Source of the DNA: Caldilineaceae bacterium
Lineage (GTDB): Bacteria > Chloroflexota > Anaerolineae > Caldilineales > Caldilineaceae
Length of the DNA: 64,000 nucleotides
NCBI GenBank assembly: GCA_022827195.1
Contig: JAJDTL010000004.1
Coordinates: forward strand, 62,001 to 126,000
Direction of reading: 5' to 3'
The notes under the pieces were generated by a model. That model saw only the letters and a list, made by a program, of their open reading frames with translations. It did no database searches and was not told the origin of the DNA. Positions 1 to 8,700 of the stretch are shown here, one piece after another (position 1 is the first letter of the stretch; each line of letters begins with the position of its first letter). The position numbers and the translations under genes were made by a program.

Positions 1-601
1 CATTCCCACGCCCTACTGCATTGAGGCGAACGCCCATGCGCTGGCCAGGTACGCGGCTGTCAGCCAGCACGCGGGTCTTGTGCCCATCGTAGAGCCGGAG
101 GTGTTGATGGACGGCGACCACGGCATCGACGACTGCTATGCCGCCACCAAGGCAACCTTGCAGGAGACATTCGCTCAACTGTCCCGGCAGGGAGTTGCGT
201 TGGCAGGAATGCTGCTGAAGCCCAATATGGTGGTCTCCGGTTCGTCCGCGTCGAATCGAGCGGATCCGGCAACGGTCGCGGCGATGACGGTCGAATGTTT
301 CAAACAGACCATACCGGCAGCGATGCCGGGCGTCGTCTTTCTCTCTGGAGGACAGACCGACAACGAAGCGACGGTAAACCTGAACGCAATCAACGTGGAG
401 GCTGCCAAGGTGGGCGTTCCGTGGGCGCTCAGCTTCTCGTTCGGCCGCGGCCTTCAGAGCGCCCCCTTGAAGGCATGGGGCGGAAAAGCGAAACAGGCCC
501 CTGCGGCCCAAGCCGCTTTCAAGTTGAGGGCCAGGCTGACCAGCGCCGCCCAGCTGGGCAAATACACGCCAGATATGGAGACCCAATCGGTCACGGTGTA
601 A
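1..601 (+). CDS. Class I fructose-bisphosphate aldolase, 3' part (5' end outside window)
   Basis: The reading frame is open from base 2, so the gene starts upstream of the window. The product resembles the C-terminal two thirds of the animal-type class I aldolase, which splits fructose-1,6-bisphosphate into glyceraldehyde-3-phosphate and dihydroxyacetone phosphate in cytoplasmic glycolysis. Visible signatures are IVEPEVLMDGDH, then GMLLKPNMVVSG, whose lysine is the expected Schiff-base residue, then FLSGGQTDNEATVNLNAIN, and a C-terminal stretch LSFSFGRGLQ...KAWGGK. The frame ends with TAA. No terminator is obvious downstream. The identification is firm because the family motifs are consecutive and in the normal order. 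Confidence 0.93.
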   Translation, partial: IPTPYCIEANAHALARYAAVSQHAGLVPIVEPEVLMDGDHGIDDCYAATKATLQETFAQLSRQGVALAGMLLKPNMVVSGSSASNRADPATVAAMTVECFKQTIPAAMPGVVFLSGGQTDNEATVNLNAINVEAAKVGVPWALSFSFGRGLQSAPLKAWGGKAKQAPAAQAAFKLRARLTSAAQLGKYTPDMETQSVTV

Positions 602-945
602 TGGGTAACGGGAACTGACAGACGCTTGTAGAGCGGCTTCCTTAAATGGTGGGCGGCCGTGTCGTCATCAGCCCGTCAGCTGCATTCGCTCCCAAACCGT
701 TTCGGTTTCAGACAAACGATGTGGAAGAATGGGGGCGTCGGGATGCGAACCTCCATGTTGGGGTTCAGATTGTGGCTGCTGGAACTTAGATCGAAACTTC
801 AAAGCGGCGGATTGGCGATAGGTTCTTCGGCGGCCCTTGACAGTTCCTGGTTACGGAAATGAAACTTAACCAACCGGCTTCTTTATCCGGGTCAACCCCA
901 CTGGACAAAATCGAATGTCCTGTCTCTTGAACTGACCCTGGCGTA
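602..945. other. Intergenic stretch, no gene recognised
   Basis: Short open frames occur on both strands here, but none reads like a known family or has a convincing ribosome-binding site. I see no RNA gene, strong hairpin or promoter. Confidence 0.5.
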
Positions 946-1385
946 ATGGTGTCGATGCCTGACAGAGTAGTCGTATTCATATCCGAGTCCTGGAAGTATT
1001 TTGATGGGTCGGTCGAGGGACTGAATCGAGACGAGGCGACAACCCAGCACGGCGGCGGGGGAGCGGCATGGCTTGGACAATCGGCCACGTCACCAACATG
1101 GTGGACTCGTGGATCAACGCCAATTTTCAAGGACTCGCCCCTCATCCATTCATCAAGGGACATCAGTTCCAAGCTGGTGGAACGGGCGAGTGCTGCGACT
1201 GGGAGGAAGTTCTAGCGGCTACCCATGAGATCAGCAAGAGGGCCCGGAACTGTCTGGACTCTGGACCGCCCATAGTTCAAGTCATTCCATACAACGGTTC
1301 GGTGGCGTTTCTTCGGGAGACGGGCCTCCGACTGAGTTACGCTTTGATGAGGATCTCTGCCCATCACTTCATCCACGCGGCGTGA
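946..1385 (+). pseudogene. DinB-like family protein, frameshifted and cut at its 3' end
   Basis: Two overlapping frames join into one protein. The first (from 946, ATG; alternative ATG 955) gives VVVFISESWKYFDGSVEGL...; the second (from about 1062) gives AWTIGHVTNMVDSWINANFQ, then DWEEVLAATHEISKRAR, and ends in ISAHHFIHAA. The histidines in GHV and HHFIH fit the DinB/mycothiol-transferase metal-binding four-helix fold. The switch falls in a run of five G (about 1057-1061), so a one-base indel explains it. The stop TGA at 1383 is the terminal TGA of the adjacent IS3-type element, so the natural C-terminus is missing. The family call comes from the motif pattern and is moderately sure; the frameshift could also be a sequencing error. 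Confidence 0.6.
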
Positions 1386-1603
1386 CCTGCCCCGGTGTTT
1401 GTACCACCCGTCACATTAGTCCGGCAAGCGCGGGGACACGGTCGGCAGGCAAGAGGGCCTCAGGCGAATTCAGCGCAACCCGAAACTTGTAGGCCGCCGT
1501 GTGTTGCCGCCGTTTCTGGACCATCGTACTGCCCCTCCACAGGCTTGGTGAACTGCTCCATAATACACCCTGGCTTGTGGTCCAGTTTTTGGGGCCAAGC
1601 TTA
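1383..1603 (-). mobile_element. MITE-like internally deleted IS3-family element
   Basis: Read on the minus strand, the element starts near TAAGCTTGGCCCCAAAAACT and carries the first codons of an IS3 OrfA (KRRQHTAAYKFRVAL). It then jumps to a 3' end that reads, from outside inwards, TGACCTGCCCCGGTGTTTG followed by TACCACC. The two ends are imperfect terminal inverted repeats of IS3 type (TGA-CTTG-CCCC...ACCAC). All of the central transposase is absent. The same left end recurs at 19353 and 60881, and the same right end at 63288-63380. No clear target duplication is visible. Its left terminus provides the stop codon of the DinB-like gene. Confidence 0.7.
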
Positions 1604-1611
1604 GAGTGCAA

Positions 1612-2172
1612 TCAAACCCAGTTCGGATCTGTTTCCAACTTTCGCATGAAGTAATCAAATGAAACGTTCTTAGAGCGCGCCGTCTCGCACTCATAAGACT
1701 TCAGGATTTCCTTCATAAAGTCAATCCGCGATTCAAATCCGCATGGCATAATGTTGTCGAAGATTTGTTTCGTAACGTGATCCGTGGTGGCGAAGTACTG
1801 GGAAATGCCCAAGTAATTGCTCTTCTCCTCGTTGAGGCCGGCGAGATACCAAGCTTCAATCATAGCGCAGACAATGAGCATTCGGTCTTTGGTGACATGC
1901 TTGAATTTATTGGAGAGAGCCCCTTTCTTTTCGGTTGCGCAAGGATGACTGTCCAAGTCCGCTACAAGAAGATAGTTTGCCAATCCATCTGCCTGAAGTC
2001 TCTTGAGACTCTCCAAGTATTGATTCACCTTAGACTTTTTTTTCTGACTGTACTGCCAGATTTGAATATGGCAAGAGTTGTGAACTGAGAAAGGCTTTAG
2101 AATACTCTCGAAAAACCTCTCGTCATCGTTGCCTTCTACTAGCACAAAAAGCTTATTGTTGCTCACTTTCAA
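1612..2172 (-). CDS. TOPRIM-like protein, partner of an OLD/RloA-type ATPase
   Basis: This 186-aa protein begins KLFVLVEGNDDERFF, continues with LLVADLDSHP (residues 68-77) and has AMIEAWYLAG near residue 103. A glutamate in a VEG turn (E13) followed by a DxD pair (D72, D74) is the layout of TOPRIM-like nucleases such as the DUF4276, DUF4435 and RloB groups. Its start overlaps the stop of the upstream ATPase gene by 4 bp, so the two are translationally coupled. Known ATPase-TOPRIM pairs (RloAB, PARIS, OLD-type systems) act in phage defence, and this pair probably does too. The exact family cannot be settled by eye, and nuclease activity is inferred. Confidence 0.65.
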   Translation of the reverse strand: MKVSNNKLFVLVEGNDDERFFESILKPFSVHNSCHIQIWQYSQKKKSKVNQYLESLKRLQADGLANYLLVADLDSHPCATEKKGALSNKFKHVTKDRMLIVCAMIEAWYLAGLNEEKSNYLGISQYFATTDHVTKQIFDNIMPCGFESRIDFMKEILKSYECETARSKNVSFDYFMRKLETDPNWV

Positions 2173-3440
2173 ACACCTAAGAGATTGTCAACGAACAGGT
2201 CTTCAACGCCCAATTCGTTTTCCAAAAAGACCTTGACATGTTCGCTGACGGCAGGCCTTGTAATTCGGGTGAATCCATCTCCATCGCGACTCGCTAGTAG
2301 GACATTCTCTATCCCTGTGTACTTCACCACTTCAGGATTATGCGATGTTGCAAGGATTTGCTTGCTTTGCGATGCCTCCTCGAACATTTCCATGACTCTC
2401 GAAAGCAAGAATGGATGGACGTTTCTTTCTGGTTCTTCGATCACCGCGACGCGTTTTCTTTCTTGAAAGTATAGAGCGGCGATCAACGCTACAACATTGA
2501 CAGTGCCATCAGAGACAAGAAACGCCGGCAAGTGTTTGTCCTCAATATATTTTTCGTGCAGCTTTATGTAAACGGACCTATCGGCAACTCTAGCTGTCCC
2601 CAGATTGTCAACGAATGGGAGAGCATTCTGGCACAAGTTAAGGAATCTTCGCTTCGACTCATTGTCGCGAAGTAACCGGTTCAGTATCACAGCCAAGTTG
2701 CTCCCATCCATTTCCAAGTCTGACCTACCGGCAATTGGTATTGCACTCTTCTTGATGACCTTAGGGTCGAAGTCATAGAAGCCCACCTCCCGAAACCATT
2801 GCAAGGCTCTTCCAGTAAACATGAGCGCAAATGGAGTCTCGATTAAGAGCGACTTTTTCGGAATCGGGAAATTGTCAAAGAAGGGGAAGGGCCCTTTTAG
2901 TTCAGGTGTTTTGACCTTTAGTTTGCCTGAGACATTTGAGAGTTGAATCTCTTCCAAGTGTGGGTCATCTGGTTCACTCTCTTCCCCACTGTAGCTTTCG
3001 CGCCTAAAGGTCAATTTCATAACATCTTGCACAATGGTGAAATTCTCACGTCGTTTGTGAAACTTCAGGGAGAATGTGTATTCAACTGAATGAATGTGAA
3101 CATCAACCGACTGAATTGTCGTCGCACTCTTACTATCCTCGACTCTCAGGGGCATCATCCAATCTATAGAGTCCTTAGAGTTTTCACACTGAATGACAAC
3201 ATGAAATGTGAGAGGTTCTTCACTTGCAATCTTGAGGTTCTTCAAGAATCTCAAGCCCCCTTGCTCTGATATGGCGTTTTCAAGCCCGTGAACTGCAATG
3301 TCTTGGAGGAATTTTAGTGCCTGTACAAAGTTGGACTTCCCTGAGGCATTGGGGCCAACGAGAAGGTTAAAGTCACTGAGTTCGACAGTCTCGTCGGCAA
3401 AACTCTTGAAATTGGCGATTCTGATTTTGGTGATTTTCAT
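2169..3440 (-). CDS. OLD/RloA-like AAA ATPase (AAA_15/AAA_21 type)
   Basis: This 423-aa protein has the ABC/SMC-type ATPase layout of OLD-family proteins. The N-terminus is IRIANFKSF, Walker A is GPNASGKS (residues 29-36), a signature-like segment reads FLVSDGT, Walker B is VAVIEEPE (ending near residue 338), and the switch histidine is in ATSHNPEVV (near residue 367). The middle of about 250 residues is unrecognised and probably forms the coiled or sensor insert. It lies directly upstream of, and overlaps by 4 bp, the TOPRIM-like gene. It has no C-terminal TOPRIM of its own, so it is a split form like RloA. Its base composition is AT-richer than the surrounding chromosome, consistent with transfer. 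Confidence 0.82.
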   Translation of the reverse strand: MKITKIRIANFKSFADETVELSDFNLLVGPNASGKSNFVQALKFLQDIAVHGLENAISEQGGLRFLKNLKIASEEPLTFHVVIQCENSKDSIDWMMPLRVEDSKSATTIQSVDVHIHSVEYTFSLKFHKRRENFTIVQDVMKLTFRRESYSGEESEPDDPHLEEIQLSNVSGKLKVKTPELKGPFPFFDNFPIPKKSLLIETPFALMFTGRALQWFREVGFYDFDPKVIKKSAIPIAGRSDLEMDGSNLAVILNRLLRDNESKRRFLNLCQNALPFVDNLGTARVADRSVYIKLHEKYIEDKHLPAFLVSDGTVNVVALIAALYFQERKRVAVIEEPERNVHPFLLSRVMEMFEEASQSKQILATSHNPEVVKYTGIENVLLASRDGDGFTRITRPAVSEHVKVFLENELGVEDLFVDNLLGV

Positions 3441-3581
3441 GTTTCAAGTACCTTCAACTTAGTTTGACCGACTCTAACACTAGGAAGTCCGTTGATGTGG
3501 CTAGCCAGGAACTTGCGTGCCGAACCCATTCGATCCGTTATGCATGTGGGTCGTGTGCGCGAGGGTTGACCGTGAGGAGAG

Positions 3582-4181
3582 TCATTTACTCTTGCGTATC
3601 ATGTCAACGATTTGAACCGGAAATAGATCTCCATGTGTAGCCATTAGGTTTATCCACACACCCTCGTACTTTTCATTATCGAACACTGTCCCCTTGACTC
3701 TCCCTTTCTGGAGCCTTTCGTTTAACTTCCTACTGTACTCGTTTCCAATTAGAAAACGCCTTACCACAAAACTAGGATGCGAGCATTGTTCAATTGTGGC
3801 TGTTCTGAACAAAGAAAAGAGATAGTGGAATATAGAGACATTCCATCTTAATTCCTCTCTGCCACTATCTTTTTCGACATTCTTGAACTCTCCAAGATCT
3901 CTAGGGGTGCGTTTGAATTCAATGAGAAATACATAATGGCCGTGAGTAGGGTGTTCTCCAAATACGATAAAGTCCGAGGTCTTGTCCCAGCCGCCTTTTG
4001 AAATGATCCTCCATTGGCCCATTTCTGTTGGCATCCCAACGACAGCAGAGTGCACATTCTTGAGTCTTATCTTTACGTCGTCATTTTCATCCCGAAGTAT
4101 AATCTCCCCACTAGTCTTGCCAACTGAGTTCCAAAGGTTTTTTGGCAAAGTAAATTGATCTAGCCATGAGAGGAAGTCCAA
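3582..4181 (-). CDS. PD-(D/E)xK-like nuclease, partner of AAA ATPase
   Basis: This 199-aa protein of no named family contains SDFIVFGE (D70) followed by VFLIEFKRT (E88 and K90). That is the spacing and hydrophobic context of a PD-(D/E)xK nuclease core. It uses a TTG start at 4181, only one base after the stop of the upstream ATPase gene, with GAGGGGG as a ribosome-binding site inside the end of that gene, so translation is coupled. An ATPase plus small nuclease on one transcript is a common defence arrangement (compare Septu or Gabija-like logic), but neither protein has the hallmark domains of those systems. The nuclease call rests on the motif alone. Confidence 0.6.
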   Translation of the reverse strand: MDFLSWLDQFTLPKNLWNSVGKTSGEIILRDENDDVKIRLKNVHSAVVGMPTEMGQWRIISKGGWDKTSDFIVFGEHPTHGHYVFLIEFKRTPRDLGEFKNVEKDSGREELRWNVSIFHYLFSLFRTATIEQCSHPSFVVRRFLIGNEYSRKLNERLQKGRVKGTVFDNEKYEGVWINLMATHGDLFPVQIVDMIRKSK

Positions 4182-4182
4182 T

Positions 4183-5631
4183 CTACTTGTCCCCCTCTTC
4201 TGCCGACAACCGCGCAGTCAATTCGTTTGACACTGCGTTAATGTTGTCAATTGTTTTGTCGAAATGGGGCATGTCAATTCCGTACTTGTCTTTATCGCAT
4301 TCGATAAGAGTCCCATTCTTGGCAACATATGCCTTAACTTTTCTTGGATTGATGCTGTCTTCGTATCCTAGCCTCTCTCTTACTTTGCATTTACCTTCGA
4401 AATCGCTATCGAGCATGATGAGATTGTTTAGTTCTTTGATGATGTAGTCGCTATGAGTAGAAACCAAGACTCTTACACCTGAATTTACCCAGCGCGCCAG
4501 AGCTCGCGCAAAATTTACCTGGTTTATGGTATCCAAGTGACTTTCTGGTTCGTCTATGATCAAGATTAAGTCTTCGCTGTGCCGTCCCATAGCAAAGTAG
4601 AAATACAGGTTTGACAACTCTATTGCTGAAGAAGATGCAAGATACAGTGGTATGCAGAATTGCCGGTCGTTGTCCTCAGATGAATTGAAAAATACAACGT
4701 CATCCTCTTTGGTGTAGTACCCTCCCGTCATTTTTTCTATATCACTGACCGGACTGGGTTCCCCCTTTGACGGCTGCGGGGCAAATGGTGACGGAATACC
4801 TTTTGTGAAGTTTATTTCTTCTTCTATCGGTAGAGAGTAGCGACTAGATCTTCGGACAGTCCCACCTGGAATCCACTCTGACCCATCTTGAGACTTAATC
4901 AACTCTTCTTGATGTAATTCTCGAAACCTAAACCGCAGATCTGTTTCTAAGTTTTGATGAAACAATGAAACTGAGAGCCTGGCCGATGTGGTACAGTGCG
5001 GTTGTCTTGGATGATCGAAGACGTCTAGCATCAAGTAGTGTATATACACTTTTCGCAGCCAATTCCCCAATTCGCGGGGATGAATGGCACTTCCGGTTTC
5101 CTCCTTCCCGCGTGCCTGATTCAAAAAAAAGTAAAGAGTTTCTTCCTGAAAAGAAACCACTAATTCCATGCTTTCCCTTAGCTCATAAGCAAGAGTATTG
5201 TGTCGGAATTGTGGACGATCTATTTCAACATCGAAGACGGCAGAATCGAAGGTTCCTCGCTCTGCACCATAAACGTCGTCTAGTTCCGACTGTGAAAATA
5301 GAGAAACAGCGCCTTGGACAAGACGCTCTCTGTCGATTTCAAGATCACCACAATTAACTTGCCGCCTAAATTCACCCGACTCCAGCAGTTCACCAACAAC
5401 AAAGTCAACATTAGCCCCTAAAGCGTTTGAGACTTGACCATTGTTTGACCAAGAATCCATTACCTTAACCATCCGTTCGCTGAGGCCGCGCAGAAAACCA
5501 TACAGCGCATAGACCATGTATGTTTTCCCTGTGTTATTCCGGCCAGCGATCACCGTGAGATCGCCTAGCTGCAATACAGCGTCGTCAACTGGGCCAAAGT
5601 TCCTGAACCTATACTTCCATTTTGAAAACAC
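4183..5631 (-). CDS. AAA ATPase (AAA_15-like) of two-gene ATPase/nuclease module
   Basis: The protein is about 482 aa from the GTG at 5631, which follows a GAGAGG ribosome-binding site by nine bases. The frame stays open to an ATG at 5760, but that start would overlap the divergent gene and precede the conserved RFRNFGPVDDA beginning. Walker A is GRNNTGKT (residues 30-37). A signature-like SSAIELSNLYFYF is followed by Walker B LILIIDEPESHLD and switch histidine VSTHSDYIIKEL. The long middle insert is unrecognised. The enzyme should be a DNA- or RNA-sensing P-loop ATPase controlling the coupled nuclease downstream. It is transcribed divergently from the 1282-aa gene, with about 120 bp of AT-rich DNA between the starts. 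Confidence 0.8.
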   Translation of the reverse strand: MFSKWKYRFRNFGPVDDAVLQLGDLTVIAGRNNTGKTYMVYALYGFLRGLSERMVKVMDSWSNNGQVSNALGANVDFVVGELLESGEFRRQVNCGDLEIDRERLVQGAVSLFSQSELDDVYGAERGTFDSAVFDVEIDRPQFRHNTLAYELRESMELVVSFQEETLYFFLNQARGKEETGSAIHPRELGNWLRKVYIHYLMLDVFDHPRQPHCTTSARLSVSLFHQNLETDLRFRFRELHQEELIKSQDGSEWIPGGTVRRSSRYSLPIEEEINFTKGIPSPFAPQPSKGEPSPVSDIEKMTGGYYTKEDDVVFFNSSEDNDRQFCIPLYLASSSAIELSNLYFYFAMGRHSEDLILIIDEPESHLDTINQVNFARALARWVNSGVRVLVSTHSDYIIKELNNLIMLDSDFEGKCKVRERLGYEDSINPRKVKAYVAKNGTLIECDKDKYGIDMPHFDKTIDNINAVSNELTARLSAEEGDK

Positions 5632-5753
5632 AATAGAAACCCTCTCTAACTTGAAGCATAGTGCTTTACCAATCGAGAAAAAAATTGTATGGTCATAATA
5701 TAAAATAGGCCGCAAGAAACCAAAAGGGTCTTCAAGGGTAATAGAGCACAACA

Positions 5754-8700
5754 ATGTCATTTGTCTTTGTAACGGAGAGCCAACTTGACGCGTGGGTCAG
5801 GGCACATCCGGTCGAGGCCACAACTTTGATTCCAGACCTGATTAACAGGCTGGTTTCTAAGTCTTGTCCAAACGCAAAGCAGATGCGATTCCCATTCGGA
5901 GATAGCATTGGCCAACCCGGAGCTGACGGATTTCTCAGTGATGACAAAGGGTTCCCTCCCTTTGTTCCAAGCGGGGATTCCTATTGGGAAATAGGAACTG
6001 GGCCAGCTGCAACAAAAGCAACTGATGATTATAGAAAGCGTACAGAAGCAATTGACCAGGCGACAAGACGAGACTCCAAGATTGTAATTGTCACTCCTCG
6101 TTCGGCTGTAAAAGAGTGGCGGGATTCAAAAGGAAACAACACTCAAAAAGCATGGAAAGAAAGAAGACGGAGCAAAGGGGAATGGGGAGGCATCAAGCTG
6201 ATAGACGGCACGATCATTACTGACTGGATCCTGAGATTCCCCGATGTTGGCATGTGGCTGGCTGAAAGAGTTGTCGGGCTTCCAAAGCAACACATCGATA
6301 CTGTAGACAAGCATTGGGAACTGTTGCAATCTTACGGCGGCCCGAATCCATTAACACCCGACCTGTTTCTTGGGAACCGCAGTAACGCAATTCAGAGACT
6401 CCAAGGATTACTGCATAGCGAAGCCACGGAGATAAGGTTTCACACCAGCTTTCCTCACCAAGTCGTAGATTTCGTTTGCGCGTTTGTTGCTTCTCTAGAA
6501 GAAGACCAACGAGTTATAGAATCCAGGCGTACTCTAATCGTTTCGGACCCTACTGCATGGGCGTCAGTCTGTGAAATATACAGAGATGCAAGTCTGCTCT
6601 TGGTTGCAACCCCAGCCCTATATTTAAGCGGAGAATCAGGATTGAGGTTAATCCAAAAAGCGAAAGTTTGTGGCCACTCAGTTATATATGACGCTCCTCT
6701 GGGCGGGGTCGATGAAGACCTTACTCATCGTCTCCAAAACCCACGCAACAGAGATATTTATGAATCGCTCAAATCATCTGGTATTGCACACCAGAGAGCA
6801 CGCGCAATATCTGACAAGTGCGACAGGAACATTGGTCAGGCGCTCAAGTTGCTGCACGGCGAGTCCTTCTTGCCGGCGTGGGCCGAGGGTCAGAATTCCG
6901 ACGTTCTGGTTTTTGCCTTCCTTGCTGGTGCTTGGGATCACAACTCGATAGCAGATCGTGAAATCCTCCAGGAACTGACAGGGCAAGACTATACTGACTG
7001 GTGCAGGCAACTTCGAAGGCATGTTGGTGGTCACAACCCTCCGGTTGTTGAACTGGATGGCAGGTGGAGATTCGTTTCACGGCTTGATGGATGGAATGCC
7101 CTTGGACGCCTCTTGGACGAAGCCCATCTGCGCCGTTTACATAGAGCTGTATCTATGGCTCTATTTATCGACAAGTTTCAAATAGAATTGGAAGATGAGG
7201 AATATATTCAGCTTGTTCAAGAAAACAAACACTTTAACATTTCGCCAGAACTTCAGAGAGGGCTTGTGGAGTTGCTTGCTCTAATGGGCAGTTACCCAAA
7301 AGTTCCAACATCTATGCGTAGAGAGCAAGTTGAACTCTTTGTAACGCGCACGGTTCAGGAAGTCTTGCGCGGCTCCGAGAATATAAGGTGGATGATGGCA
7401 AATTCGACACTTCCGTTACTTGCTGAGGCTTCGCCAACCGGGTTTCTGGATGTTGTTGAATGTGCAGTGGAGCAAGGTGGTGTTCTTTTTGGCGGGTCAG
7501 ACTTGCTTGGGGAAAAAAGCACACATGGAACTGCACTTCCACACGGTTTGGTTTGGGCGCTCCAATCTCTTGCCTGGAGCCAGGAATTCCTTTCAAGAGC
7601 GTGTTTCCTGCTTGGCAGATTGCTAGAACTTGAACTATTGAACAATGAGGACGGTTTCTCATTGAGAGCGCTCTCCCAGATTTTGTTCCCGCTACTCCCT
7701 CAAACTCAAGGTTCCTCACAGGACAGACTGGATACGGTAAGGCTGTTGTTGCAAGAGACACCAAATACCGGATGGCGACTTCTGCTAAGCCTTTTTCCCG
7801 CCAAGGGTGGGATTGTGACCTCCAATTATCGTCCAGTTTGGAGGGAAATTGTGCCTGATGATTGGGAACCTAGAGTTGTGTCGCAACGAGAACTCAACTT
7901 CCAACTCGCATCGCTCTCAGAGTTAGTCGTTGATTTAGTACATGAAGATTACGAGAAGCTTAGCGATAACGAATTTATCGAGTTGCTGCCGGACCTCTCA
8001 ACCGCCGCGTTCAAGAAGGCATTAAGGATTCTTTCGTCTTCGTTTGTTACTGAAAGGCCGGATCATCACCGTCTAACTTTGTGGAAGCCCCTTGCGGCAC
8101 TCCATCGACGGCACGCAGAGTTTGTCGATGCTGTATGGTCATTAGATGAAAATGCCGTGCTTGAACTTGGAAGAGTAATTGATGCAATTGGCCCCACTGA
8201 CCCGAAAACCACTCTTGGTCTTGTGTTTAGCAATGATGTCAGACTCCTTGTCAACGACTCTGAAAGGGACATCGAAGATTGGAAAGTGTACGAGCAAGAG
8301 AAAGAGTTGCTTCGACGACAAACACTAGAGAAAGCTCTTGACAACTATGGCATTAACGAAACCATTGAACTTGCGAACAATGTAAACGAACCCAGTGCCT
8401 TTGGATTCCATTTAGCAGAACTTGCCTCAACTGAGTCGGACCGCCTCTTGCTTCCTGAATGGCTAACGTCGCCGTCATTCCAAAACGGTACAGAGATCAT
8501 TAGGGCGTATGTGCAACGTCGCCATCGATTACATGGATGGCAATGGCTTGACTCGATAGATCGCTCTCATTGGACACCTGTCCAGATCGGCACATTGCTT
8601 GGTTGGATGCCGTTTGTGTCGGAAACTTGGAAACGGGTAGAGAGTTGGCTGGGCAGAGACGACAAGGAATACTGGGAAAGAACACACACGCTTGTTTCCA

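Noticed and set aside
4183..5760. ATG at 5760 as the start of the second ATPase
   Set aside because: It would overlap the divergent gene start and add about 43 residues before the conserved N-terminus; the GTG at 5631 has a ribosome-binding site.
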